Positions 1 to 6,546 of a stretch of 7,776 bases of DNA are shown in pieces. The translations under genes were made by a program, and so were the position numbers. This stretch comes from JBOGWY01 sp050694015 (lineage in GTDB: Bacteria > Actinomycetota > CADDZG01 > WHSQ01): positions 1-7,776 of the forward strand of contig JBOGWY010000142.1 of NCBI GenBank assembly GCA_050694015.1. The letters are read 5' to 3'. Positions within the stretch are counted from its first letter, which is position 1. The number at the start of each line of letters is the position of its first letter. The notes below the pieces were generated by a model that did no database searches, was not told where the DNA came from, and was given only the letters and a program-made list of their open reading frames with translations.

Positions 1-841
1 GCTCGCGGAGCTTCTCTTCGGGAGGGGGCTTCACCTTCATCTCAACGCCCGGGACGTCGGTGTCGAGCCATCCCGCGTACGTTCCGAGTTGATGACCGAC
101 GCCGTCGCGGACCATCGGCCAGTCGCGTTCGGGATCGTCGGTGACGAACGCGTTCTGCAGGATCGCGATCTTCGGGCCTCCCTTCTTCCCGGCCTCGGCC
201 CATCCCTGCGTCGCGAGTTCGAACAGTTGCGCGGCGCGGTCCGGGGGGACGCGCGACGACATGTAGCCGTCGCCGATACGTCCCGCGCGCCGCACCGCTT
301 CGTCCGCGAAGCCGCCCACGAAGATCGGAGGCGGGCGGAACGGCCTGGGTGTGACCGCGACCTGCTCGTAGTTGAAGTACTTGCCGGAGTAGTCGAAGCG
401 TTCTCCCGTCCACGCGAGCCGGAGGATCTCGATCAGCTCGACCATCCTCCCGACGCGCGTCTTGGTGTCGATGTTGAAGGCGCGGAATTCCTCCTCGCGC
501 CACGCGATGCCGAAGCCCGGAAGCGTGCGGCCGCCCGAGATCTGGTCCAGCACGGCGAAGTCCTCGGCCATGCGGATCGGGTCGTGGAACGGCGCGAGAA
601 CGACCCCGGTCCCGAGCTCGATCCTCTCCGTGACCGCGGCGAAGGCCGCTAAGAGCACGGCGAGAGACGGCAGGTATCCGTCGGCCGCGAAGTGGTGCTC
701 GGAGACCCACGCGGAATCGAGGCCCTCGGCCTCGACCACCTTCACGAGCTCGATCGCGTCGCGGTACTCCTGGTGGAAGGTGCGATCACTGCCGGGTGGG
801 ATCTGCCCGGTGAACAACCCGACACCGACCTTCAGAGCCAC
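1..841 (-). CDS. Luciferase-like (LLM class, probably F420-dependent) oxidoreductase, C-terminus beyond window
   Basis: This is a TIM-barrel flavin/F420-type monooxygenase or dehydrogenase of the bacterial luciferase superfamily, probably cytosolic. The substrate cannot be told. The 280 residues present begin VALKVGVGLFTG. They include the SEHHF block (about 47-51), typical of substrate and cofactor binding in the family, then TERIELGTGVVLAPFHDP, a GRTLPGFGIAWREEEF stretch where relatives usually have a GVGxGW-type loop, and PPIFVGGFADEAVRRAGRIGDG near residue 190. Family members run about 300-360 aa, so some 20-80 residues are missing past position 1. The GTG at 841 is chosen because GGGAGG lies 9 nt upstream (851-856). 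The frame stays open further upstream only through the terminator hairpin, which argues against an earlier start. The terminator at 867-892 leaves almost no room for a private promoter. Family is confident. Cofactor (F420 versus FMN) is inferred. Confidence 0.9.
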   Translation of the reverse strand, partial: MALKVGVGLFTGQIPPGSDRTFHQEYRDAIELVKVVEAEGLDSAWVSEHHFAADGYLPSLAVLLAAFAAVTERIELGTGVVLAPFHDPIRMAEDFAVLDQISGGRTLPGFGIAWREEEFRAFNIDTKTRVGRMVELIEILRLAWTGERFDYSGKYFNYEQVAVTPRPFRPPPIFVGGFADEAVRRAGRIGDGYMSSRVPPDRAAQLFELATQGWAEAGKKGGPKIAILQNAFVTDDPERDWPMVRDGVGHQLGTYAGWLDTDVPGVEMKVKPPPEEKLRE

Positions 842-850
842 GGCGAAGAA

Positions 851-856
851 CCTCCC
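851..856 (-). promoter_or_regulatory. Ribosome binding site fixing the GTG start of the luciferase-like gene
   Basis: GGGAGG on the minus strand lies 9 nt before the GTG at 841-839. It decides the start, because the reading frame runs on upstream without a stop. It begins only a few bases after the T-rich tail of the terminator at 867-892. Confidence 0.7.
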
Positions 857-859
857 AGG

Positions 860-892
860 GAAAGAAAACGGGCCCCCGCCCGGGGGCCCGTT
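860..892 (-). terminator. Intrinsic terminator ending the secreted-protein operon
   Basis: On the minus strand an 11-bp perfect stem (AACGGGCCCCC paired with GGGGGCCCGTT, 867-892) closes a 4-nt GGGC loop. It is followed directly by a T-rich tail (GTTTTCTTTCC read from the end of the stem to about 859). It lies 22 nt past the stop codon of the CxxCW protein at 915-1577. Reading the opposite way there is no T-run, so it works for minus-strand transcription only. Its closeness to the next gene's ribosome binding site means it could also limit read-through into the luciferase-like gene. Confidence 0.88.
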
Positions 893-914
893 CACGCTAA
901 CAGCAGAGGTTTTC

Positions 915-1577
915 CTACGGGATCTTGTAGCTCACGGTCTGAGCCGCCGAGTCGATGATCGTCTGCGGGCTGAGGGAGCGCTCGGCGTAGTGACTGACCC
1001 AGCAGATGATGCAGATGTTGTCGCCCCCGCCGGAGACGACGGACCCCTTCTTCGCCTTGATGTCCTTCATCGGTATGACCATCGTGAAGCTCATGGTGGC
1101 GGGGTCCCAGGTGCCGGTGTAGTACCCGACCACGGGGCAGTTCACGAACTGGACGGGAAGCGGACCCTCCGTGACGCACTCGCCCTCGAGCCGGAAGTGC
1201 CCGCTGACGTCGACTCGACCGATGCGCTCGGTCCCAGTCTGCGTCGCGGGGTCGGGTTTGCCGATGTCGACACTCTTGGCGGTGATGCGGTAGGGCGTCG
1301 AGCCCACGTTGAAGTTCCACAGGAAGCGCGTGAACTCCGGCATCGAGCCGAACGGCGGCATGTCGTGGTGCGTGACGGTGAACTCGAGGTTCTTGCCCTT
1401 CCTCTCGATCGCACCGGACGCGATGTCCCAACCGGCGGGGATCGACGCGCCCAGACCGTGGCCGAGATCGGCATCGCCGGCGGCGTCCTCGAACACCTGC
1501 TTGGGTTTCGCGCTTGCATTTGCAACTACTCCGAAGACGAGACTTCCGGCGAGTAACACCGATATGAGTTTCTTCAT
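915..1577 (-). CDS. Secreted CxxCW-motif protein, paralog 2 (function unknown)
   Basis: A 220-aa exported protein that I do not recognise by name. It opens with a classical signal peptide: MKK, a hydrophobic core, then ASA with cleavage likely after residue 23. The mature part starts with a VFEDAAGDAD block and a GWDIASGAIERKGKNLEFTV stretch, an arrangement reminiscent of beta-sandwich DOMON/CBM9-like domains (inference, unverified). The C-terminal block has C189-x-x-C192-W, H196 and YAERSLSPQTIIDSA, and the protein ends YKIP. All of these are kept in the upstream neighbour (1603-2277), with roughly half of all positions identical by eye, so the pair arose by tandem duplication. AAGGAG lies 6 nt before the ATG. 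The gene is last in the operon, 25 nt after its paralog and just before the terminator. The CxxC...H set could bind a metal or form a disulfide. No enzyme signature is visible. Confidence 0.88.
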   Translation of the reverse strand: MKKLISVLLAGSLVFGVVANASAKPKQVFEDAAGDADLGHGLGASIPAGWDIASGAIERKGKNLEFTVTHHDMPPFGSMPEFTRFLWNFNVGSTPYRITAKSVDIGKPDPATQTGTERIGRVDVSGHFRLEGECVTEGPLPVQFVNCPVVGYYTGTWDPATMSFTMVIPMKDIKAKKGSVVSGGGDNICIICWVSHYAERSLSPQTIIDSAAQTVSYKIP

Positions 1578-1602
1578 CTTTCTCTCCTTGTCCGTCCGCC
1601 TA

Positions 1603-2277
1603 TCAAGGAATCTTGTAGGGCTTGCTCTGGAATGCCGAGTCGATGATCGTGTGGGGAGTGAGGGACCTCTCCGCGTAGTGTGGGATCCAGCAGATCTGAC
1701 AACCGGTTCCGGTCGATCCGCCGGTGCCCGGATTTAGAACCGAGCCCTTCTTGAGCTTCAGCGCCGATAGTGGGAGCGTCCACGACACCGTCTTGGCTTC
1801 GATGTCCCACGTTCCATCGAGGTACTCGAGCACCTTGAATTGGGACAGCTGCAGAGGCAGCGTCGCGTCGACGTAGCCTTCCTCGAGCCGGTAGACGCCG
1901 TCGGCGTAGACCTGGCCGACCCGTTCCTGACCTGTTTGCGCTACGACATCCGGTTTGCCGATGTCGAAACTCTTGACGGTGAACCGGTACTGCTTCTTGC
2001 CGACGTCGAAGTGCCATAGGAACCGGAACCCTTCGGGGAGGGTCTTGCTGGCGGGCATCGCCGAGTGTGTGACGGTGAAGACGAGCGCGTTGCCTTTCTT
2101 TTCGATCGTCCCGCCGGTGATGTCGAATCCGGTCTCGGCCGCGCCGGGTGCGTACGCGTCCTGGTTGCCGGCATCTCCGGACGCGTCCTCCCACATGAGT
2201 GACGGTTTCGCGTTCGCGCCGCCGACCAGAGCGACGAGCAGCCCGGTAGCGAGCATCGTGGAAAGGAACTTACGCAT
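1603..2277 (-). CDS. Secreted CxxCW-motif protein, paralog 1 (function unknown)
   Basis: A 224-aa exported protein paralogous to its downstream neighbour, of unrecognised family. The signal peptide covers about residues 1-23 (MRKF, a hydrophobic stretch, then ANA). The mature chain begins KPSLMWEDASGDAG and continues with GFDITGGTIEKKGNALVFTV, FRFLWHFDVG and SFDIGKPD, each matched in the neighbour (FLWNFNVG, SVDIGKPD). The C-terminus carries C193-x-x-C196-W, H200 and YAERSLTPHTIIDSA, and it ends YKIP. A glycine/threonine-rich linker (about 183-192) before the CxxC is longer than in the paralog. Only 7 nt separate the start from the stop codon of the LVIVD gene, so translational coupling is likely. 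A purine-rich GGAAAGG inside the end of that gene may serve as ribosome binding site. A beta-sandwich fold is suspected from the pattern alone. Secretion and paralogy are clear, function is not. Confidence 0.88.
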   Translation of the reverse strand: MRKFLSTMLATGLLVALVGGANAKPSLMWEDASGDAGNQDAYAPGAAETGFDITGGTIEKKGNALVFTVTHSAMPASKTLPEGFRFLWHFDVGKKQYRFTVKSFDIGKPDVVAQTGQERVGQVYADGVYRLEEGYVDATLPLQLSQFKVLEYLDGTWDIEAKTVSWTLPLSALKLKKGSVLNPGTGGSTGTGCQICWIPHYAERSLTPHTIIDSAFQSKPYKIP

Positions 2278-2284
2278 CGTTGCC

Positions 2285-3415
2285 CTAGCCCTTTCCCGTG
2301 TAACGGAGGATGTCGATGCCGCGGTTGTAGTCGAGTACGTACATGATCTCGTCGGTCGCCCAGTAGACGGCCCCGGCTTCGCTCCCGTAAGGGATGAAGT
2401 AACCGTGCTCTTTGATCTTTCCGGTCGACGTGACCTTGAAGAGACGGACTCCGTGACCGAAGAAGGCAGCCGCCACGATCCCGCCGTTATTGAACTTCGG
2501 ATGCGGTTCGAGCCAGTGCGACGAGCACCCGCCGATACCGGGGTTCGCCGGGGGATTGCCGTCGGTGTAGGTGCCGTTCTTGGCGTAGTAGTCGTCGATC
2601 ATCTTGAAGCTGTGCGTCTTCTTCCAGTTCGACGCGTCCCACGTCATGAACGCGCCCCTCTCGGGTGAGTCGGAACAACGTGGCACGGTGTTGCGCTCAC
2701 CGCCCATGAGGAGGAAGTTGTCCTTACCGTTGTTCGCCCAGCGCCCGCTGTGGATGAAGCGGCCGTCGCTGTTACCGCCCGCCGCGAGCAGCTTCGGCTT
2801 GGTCGGGTTCTTCACGTCCAGAAGCATGATCGGCTGCGTCGCGGTCAGGACCTTGCCGGGGGCAACCTCTTCGACGTCGTGTCCGCTCTGAGCCGGGAGG
2901 CCGCTGCCCCATTTCTCTTTGAGGAGCTTCGGCTTGGTGGGGTTACGGAGGTCGTGGATGTTGCCGTCGGAACCGTACGCATACGTGCAGTCGAGGACGC
3001 AACTCTGCGTGTGCTGGCCTCCGGGGGCCGTACCGAGCAACTGGATGTTGGTCTTGTCCTCGACGTCGAAGACGTAGAGCGTGCCGAGGTTCGGCATGAC
3101 GAGGATCTCGCCGTTCGTGTCGAGGTCCTCACGCGAGTACTCCCACTCCTGCGGAAGGGGGTAAAAGTCGGTCCTAACCGGGTTCTCCGGGTCCTTGATG
3201 TCGAAGATCATGATCTTGTTCTGGTCGTTGGCGTAGAAGTAGTCACCGACGACGCGGCCCCCGACCCCGTCCTGCGATATGAGCACGTTGCCGACCCATT
3301 CGATGTTCCCGGACGACCATCCGCCCGCGGTCGGCTCCATCGTCGGCCCGGCCTGAGCAAGCGGCGTCGCTGCCAGCAAGAGAACGCTCAGGACGACCAT
3401 GAGGATCTTGCGCAC
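2285..3415 (-). CDS. Secreted LVIVD-repeat beta-propeller protein
   Basis: A 376-aa exported protein of the LVIVD-repeat/beta-propeller type. A signal peptide (residues 1-22: RKIL, hydrophobic core, PLAQA) precedes repeats with the pattern hydrophobic-strand, D, then x-NP: IMIFDIKDPENPV (68-80), LYVFDVEDKTN (113-123), NIHDLRNPTKPKLL (152-165), IMLLDVKNPTKPKLL (196-210). The last blades include GHGVRLFKV (320-328) and YVLDYNRGIDILRY (359-372). Histidines at 135, 179, 222, 300, 305 and 321 and cysteines at 139 and 143 fall in blade loops and might form a binding site. The role of such proteins is poorly known. No catalytic assignment is made. The GTG at 3415 is preferred over the in-frame ATG at 3457 because GGGAGG lies 5 nt upstream and a clean signal peptide then begins the protein. 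It is the first gene of the secreted trio, 95 nt downstream of the mutase stop codon. Confidence 0.88.
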   Translation of the reverse strand: MRKILMVVLSVLLLAATPLAQAGPTMEPTAGGWSSGNIEWVGNVLISQDGVGGRVVGDYFYANDQNKIMIFDIKDPENPVRTDFYPLPQEWEYSREDLDTNGEILVMPNLGTLYVFDVEDKTNIQLLGTAPGGQHTQSCVLDCTYAYGSDGNIHDLRNPTKPKLLKEKWGSGLPAQSGHDVEEVAPGKVLTATQPIMLLDVKNPTKPKLLAAGGNSDGRFIHSGRWANNGKDNFLLMGGERNTVPRCSDSPERGAFMTWDASNWKKTHSFKMIDDYYAKNGTYTDGNPPANPGIGGCSSHWLEPHPKFNNGGIVAAAFFGHGVRLFKVTSTGKIKEHGYFIPYGSEAGAVYWATDEIMYVLDYNRGIDILRYTGKG

Positions 3416-3420
3416 TGGTC

Positions 3421-3426
3421 CCTCCC
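3421..3426 (-). promoter_or_regulatory. Ribosome binding site fixing the GTG start of the LVIVD protein
   Basis: GGGAGG on the minus strand ends 5 nt before the GTG at 3415-3413. The in-frame ATG at 3457 would add 14 charged residues before the signal peptide, which argues for this internal GTG. Confidence 0.7.
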
Positions 3427-3510
3427 GTTTGTGAGTTTCGGCAAGGGGTGCCCACACACCCCGTGGAGGGATGATTCGGCGGCACGGGGGCCGTTCCTGC
3501 AGCGGCGGTT

Positions 3511-5481
3511 CTAGGCGGGCGCTACGAGGTCGGCGATCTCGCCGAGCATCTTGGTGAGGTCGAAGTCCTTGGGCGTGTAGACCTTAGCGATGCCGAGTTC
3601 CAGCAGCTTGCGTTCGTCGTCGTCCGGGATGACGCCGCCGACGATGACCGGGGTCTCGGCCGGGTCGACGCCCTCGGCGCGCAGTTTGTCGATCACTTCG
3701 GGAACGAGCAGTCCATGCGCGCCCGAGAGGATCGACAACCCGATCACGTGCACGTCCTCCTCGACCGCGGCGCGCGCTATCTGCTCCGGCGTGAGACGGA
3801 TGCCCTGGTAGATGACTTCGAAGCCCGCGTCGCGTGCGCGGATCGCCACTTGTTCGGCGGCGTTGCTATGCCCGTCCAGGCCCGGCTTCGCGACGAGGAA
3901 CCGGAGCTTCGGAACGCCGGCACGTTGCGTCGCCTGCTGCACCTTCGCGCGGAGTTCGCTCATGGTCGCCGGCTCGACGCCGCCGATCGTTGCCCCGATG
4001 CCCGTCGGGGGCCGGTACTCACCGAAGGCCTCACGCAGCGCGTCGGCCCACTCGCCGGTCGTCACTCCGGCTTTCGCCGCCGCGATGGAGGCCGGCAGGA
4101 GGTTGTCATCAGTTGCGGCAACCTTCTTCAGCTCGTCGAGCGCGCGCGAGACGTCGGTCTCATCGCGGCGGGAACGCCACTCGTTGAGGTCGGCGATCTG
4201 CGTCGCTTCCGCAAGTGGATCGACCTTCTCGAACGCGAGTTCGTCGAGGCCTTCGACGAGCGGTGACGGTTCCGTCTCCTCGTACTTGTTGACTCCGACG
4301 ACGATGTGCTCGCCCGCCTCGATCGCGCGGCGGCGTTCGGCGTGCTTGGCGACGAGCTGCTCCTTCATGTAGCCCAAGGCCTCGACCGAACCGCCCGCGT
4401 CGAGCACTTTGTTCAACTCGTCCCACGCTCCGGTCGCGATCTCGTCGGTCTTGTCTTCGATCACCTTGGAGCCTTCGAAGATGTCGTCGTACTCGAGCAA
4501 GTCGGTCTCGAGGGCGAGGATCTGCTGCGCGCGGAGGCTCCACTGCTGGTCCCACGCGCGCGGGAGGCCGAGGGCCTCGTTCCATGCGGGGAGCTGCACG
4601 GCCCTGGCTCTCGCATCTTTGCTCTGGGTCACGGCCAGCATCTCGAGCAGGATCCGGTACACGTTGTTCTCGGCCTGCGCGGCCGTGAGGCCGAGCGAGT
4701 TCACCTGGACGCCGTAGCGGAAGCGACGGAACTTCGGATCGTCGATCCCGTAACGCTCCTTCGTGACGCGATCCCACAGTTGGTTGAACGCGCGCATCTT
4801 GCAGGTCTCTTCGATGAAACGGATACCGGCGTTGCAGAAGAACGAGATGCGTCCGACGAGGCGTGGGAAGTCGTCGTCCGAGATGCGACCGGTGGCCTTG
4901 GCGGCGTCGAGAACGGTGATCGCGTTGGCGAGGGCGTAGGCGACCTCGAGCACCGGATTGGCCCCGGCCTCCTGCAGGTGATAGCTGCACACGTTGATCG
5001 GGTTCCACTTCGGTACCTCGTGCAGCGTCCAGGTGATGAGATCGGTCGTCAGCCGGATGCTCGCTTCGGGCGGGAAGATGTGCGTGCCGCGGCTCAGGTA
5101 CTCCTTGAGGATGTCGTTCTGCGTCGTGCCAGCGAGCTCTTTCCGCGCGGCCTCGTGTTCGTCGGCGACGGCGACGTAGAGGGCCAGGAGCCACAGCGCC
5201 GTCGCGTTGATTGTCATGGACGTGTTCATGTCCTGGACCGGGATGCCGTCGAAGACCGTGCGCATGTCGCCGAGGTTCGTGATGGGCACGCCGACCTTGC
5301 CAACCTCACCGCGCGCCATGATGTGATCGGAGTCGTAGCCGGTCTGGGTGGGCAGGTCGAAAGCTACGGAGAGCCCGGTCTGCCCCTTGGCGAGATTGGC
5401 CTTGAAGCGAGCATTAGTAGCAGCCGGAGTGGCATAGCCGGCATAAGTACGAAATATCCAAGCCCGATCACGCTCAGCCAT
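3511..5481 (-). CDS. ecm: Ethylmalonyl-CoA mutase (MeaA/Ecm type), adenosylcobalamin-dependent
   Basis: This 656-aa cytosolic enzyme should convert (2R)-ethylmalonyl-CoA to (2S)-methylsuccinyl-CoA, the coenzyme-B12 radical rearrangement of the ethylmalonyl-CoA pathway. The N-terminal substrate barrel shows IFRTYAGYAT (9-18), AKGQTGLSVAFDLPTQTGYD (31-50), DMNTSMTINATALWLLALY (84-102), CSYHLQEAGA (165-174), FRYGVQVNSLGLT (254-266) and LPAWNEALGLPRAWDQQWSL (297-316). These wordings are typical of Ecm/MeaA, not of methylmalonyl-CoA mutase. Length also fits: methylmalonyl-CoA mutase large subunits are over 700 aa, and isobutyryl-CoA mutase lacks a fused B12 domain. The C-terminal B12 domain has D536-x-H538 (lower axial base) in GLDGHSNAAEQ, SILSG (583-587) and GG (615-616). 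The DxHxxG glycine is alanine (541). No in-frame alternative start exists upstream. Shine-Dalgarno match is weak (GGGGGCG about 14 nt ahead). The start lies 35 nt from the palindrome at 5516-5558. Confidence 0.93.
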   Translation of the reverse strand: MAERDRAWIFRTYAGYATPAATNARFKANLAKGQTGLSVAFDLPTQTGYDSDHIMARGEVGKVGVPITNLGDMRTVFDGIPVQDMNTSMTINATALWLLALYVAVADEHEAARKELAGTTQNDILKEYLSRGTHIFPPEASIRLTTDLITWTLHEVPKWNPINVCSYHLQEAGANPVLEVAYALANAITVLDAAKATGRISDDDFPRLVGRISFFCNAGIRFIEETCKMRAFNQLWDRVTKERYGIDDPKFRRFRYGVQVNSLGLTAAQAENNVYRILLEMLAVTQSKDARARAVQLPAWNEALGLPRAWDQQWSLRAQQILALETDLLEYDDIFEGSKVIEDKTDEIATGAWDELNKVLDAGGSVEALGYMKEQLVAKHAERRRAIEAGEHIVVGVNKYEETEPSPLVEGLDELAFEKVDPLAEATQIADLNEWRSRRDETDVSRALDELKKVAATDDNLLPASIAAAKAGVTTGEWADALREAFGEYRPPTGIGATIGGVEPATMSELRAKVQQATQRAGVPKLRFLVAKPGLDGHSNAAEQVAIRARDAGFEVIYQGIRLTPEQIARAAVEEDVHVIGLSILSGAHGLLVPEVIDKLRAEGVDPAETPVIVGGVIPDDDERKLLELGIAKVYTPKDFDLTKMLGEIADLVAPA

Positions 5482-5510
5482 ACGTGAATCGTATTCGCCC
5501 CCAGCCGACC

Positions 5511-5558
5511 CCGATGTTTCGTTGATTTTTCTCGCTCAGCGAGAGTGGAGGTCGAAAC
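5511..5558. repeat. Palindromic repeat A, left end of the AbiEi/DUF559 cassette
   Basis: The 43-nt core is 5516-5558. It begins GTTTCGTTGATT and ends GTCGAAAC, giving a 6-bp outer arm (GTTTCG with CGAAAC). The centre is CTCGC-TCA-GCGAG, a 5-bp hairpin with 3-nt loop. It matches repeat B (6434-6476) at 34 of 43 positions, in the same orientation and with the same length. All differences fall in three short patches (positions 13-15, 21-22 and 31-35 of the core). The outer flank CCGAT (5511-5515) pairs with ATCGG after repeat B, giving an 11-bp inverted repeat at the ends of the whole element. On the minus strand the TGA stop of the pseudogene (5538-5536) lies in this repeat's hairpin loop. Confidence 0.85.
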
Positions 5559-6467
5559 CTACGAGTCGTCCGTATGTCTCGAGGATCTCAGCGATGACAA
5601 CGTCGGGTTCATCTCTTATCTGCGCCCACGTGAAGTGGAGAACCGTCCACCCTGCGGACGTCAGTTCATTGTGGCGACGCCCAGTCCCTCAACCAACGTT
5701 TCCGGTGGTACTTCTCACCGCGAACCTCGACGCCCAGACGGGCCTCGGGCCAAGCGAAGTCGATGAAGTAGCGATCAAGGACCGGATGTTCTCGTCTGAA
5801 CGGCTGCATCTCTGTCTTCGAAACAAGGCGGATGAAGCGACGCTCGAGCCAGCTGGGTCGATCGTCATCGTCCGTCAACAGATCTCGTAAGACACTGGCT
5901 CCTTTGCGGCCATGGGTCCCAACGCGAGCGAGCTGCTTACGGAGCCAGTCCGCCGATGTCAGACCGCGGCGCACGGCTTCGTCCAGAGCGTCCTCGACCT
6001 GTGCGGGCGTCGCGACGTCACCGAGGTCGATCAGCGTTCTGTGGATACTCGTAACCGGGATCCCGCCAACGGTCGTGCGATCGGTGCGGGCGAGGGCTTT
6101 GGCGCAGTGGACGATGACGCGTGGATGTCGAACGCCACGTGTCGTTGAGATCTCGACCGGAGCCCGTTCGAAGCCGGACAGTCCCCAGATCCGAGCTGCA
6201 CACCGATGAGAAGCCACTGCGTTGCCGGCCCACATCGTCGCGGCCAGGATCCAAGTCCTCACGTGATCGCGCCCCCCGCGATGAAATACACGTTCGGGAA
6301 GAGCTTTTTCCACCGACCAGATTCAACTCGGCGGCCGATCGCGGCCGACGACATGCCGCTCGCGTCAGCCTGGGTTCGATGGATGAGGCCTATTGACCCT
6401 CGCTGGTGGATGTGCAGATCGCGTCGGGACTACGTTTCGTTGATTCTGCTCGCATAGCGAGAGCCAT
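5536..6467 (-). pseudogene. Frameshifted AbiEi-like winged-helix / DUF559 (Vsr-like endonuclease fold) gene
   Basis: The gene reads as one family member only if three frames are joined. ATG at 6467 gives MALAMRAESTKRSPDAI. Loss of one base near 6418-6424 leads to HIHQRGSIGLIHRTQ and then MSSAAIGRRVESGRW (start 6354), a winged-helix AbiEi-type N-terminus. Loss of one G in the G6 run (6272-6277) leads to RTWILAATMWAGNAVASHR, GGIPVTSIHRTLIDLG and FIDFAWPEARLGVEVRGEKYH, the DUF559 core. One extra G in the GGG at 5680-5682 leads to RRHNELTSAGW and VLHFTWAQIRDEP, ending LVGFDLHSR at TGA 5536. Net correction gives exactly 311 codons (310 aa), the usual family size. The nuclease signature is itself eroded: EVRG stands where relatives usually have E-x-D-G. 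No AbiEii toxin gene is adjacent. Degraded by mutation is most likely. Assembly error at G-runs is possible for two of the three shifts. Confidence 0.78.
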
Positions 6468-6481
6468 TGTCGAAACATCGG
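6434..6481. repeat. Palindromic repeat B, right end of the AbiEi/DUF559 cassette
   Basis: The 43-nt core is 6434-6476, with outer arms GTTTCG and CGAAAC and a central hairpin CTCGC-ATA-GCGAG. It is a direct-orientation copy of repeat A (34 of 43 identical). On the minus strand it contains the pseudogene's ATG (6467-6465) and a second in-frame ATG (6455-6453), so the first residues MALAMRAESTK are encoded by the repeat. ATCGG (6477-6481) completes the 11-bp terminal inverted repeat with CCGAT at 5511-5515. The structure suits a protein-binding site, a recombination end, or both. The sequence does not say which. Confidence 0.85.
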
Positions 6482-6546
6482 CTCTCGGGCGCTGTGGCCC
6501 CCGTTACGGCGCCGGTCGGTAAGCTCTCGGTTTCCCACCAACATCT

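Noticed and set aside
462..1556. Long open frame on the plus strand (364 codons)
   Set aside because: It lies opposite the luciferase-like and CxxCW genes, which have clear family motifs or paralog support. Its translation is low-complexity, high-GC antisense composition with no ribosome binding site or recognisable domain.
3445..3462. Inverted repeat GGGGTG-6 nt-CACCCC between the mutase and the LVIVD gene
   Set aside because: The stem is only 6 bp with no T-run after it on either strand, so I do not call it a terminator. Whether ecm and the secreted trio share a transcript stays open.
4306..5487. Plus-strand open frame of 393 codons opposite the mutase
   Set aside because: The minus-strand mutase is unmistakable. 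The plus-strand translation is rich in V, G, E, D and R, as expected of an antisense shadow in high-GC DNA.
5666..6313. Intact stand-alone gene of 215 codons from the ATG at 6313
   Set aside because: Its first 20 or so residues are out-of-frame reading of the winged-helix region, and its last few follow the frameshift at 5680-5682. The family-like N- and C-terminal parts continue in other frames.
5516..6476. CRISPR-like array
   Set aside because: There are only two repeat copies, about 875 nt apart with a gene between them, and no spacers.
5511..6481. Insertion sequence or transposon with target-site duplication
   Set aside because: No transposase or integrase is encoded and the outer flanks (CCGAT and ATCGG) are inverted, not direct, repeats. 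A classical IS is not supported, only a cassette with palindromic ends.
5511..6481. Two-gene AbiE type IV toxin-antitoxin system
   Set aside because: The N-terminus resembles the AbiEi antitoxin helix-turn-helix, but no AbiEii nucleotidyltransferase gene is adjacent, and the C-terminus is a DUF559 domain. It is a single-gene unit.
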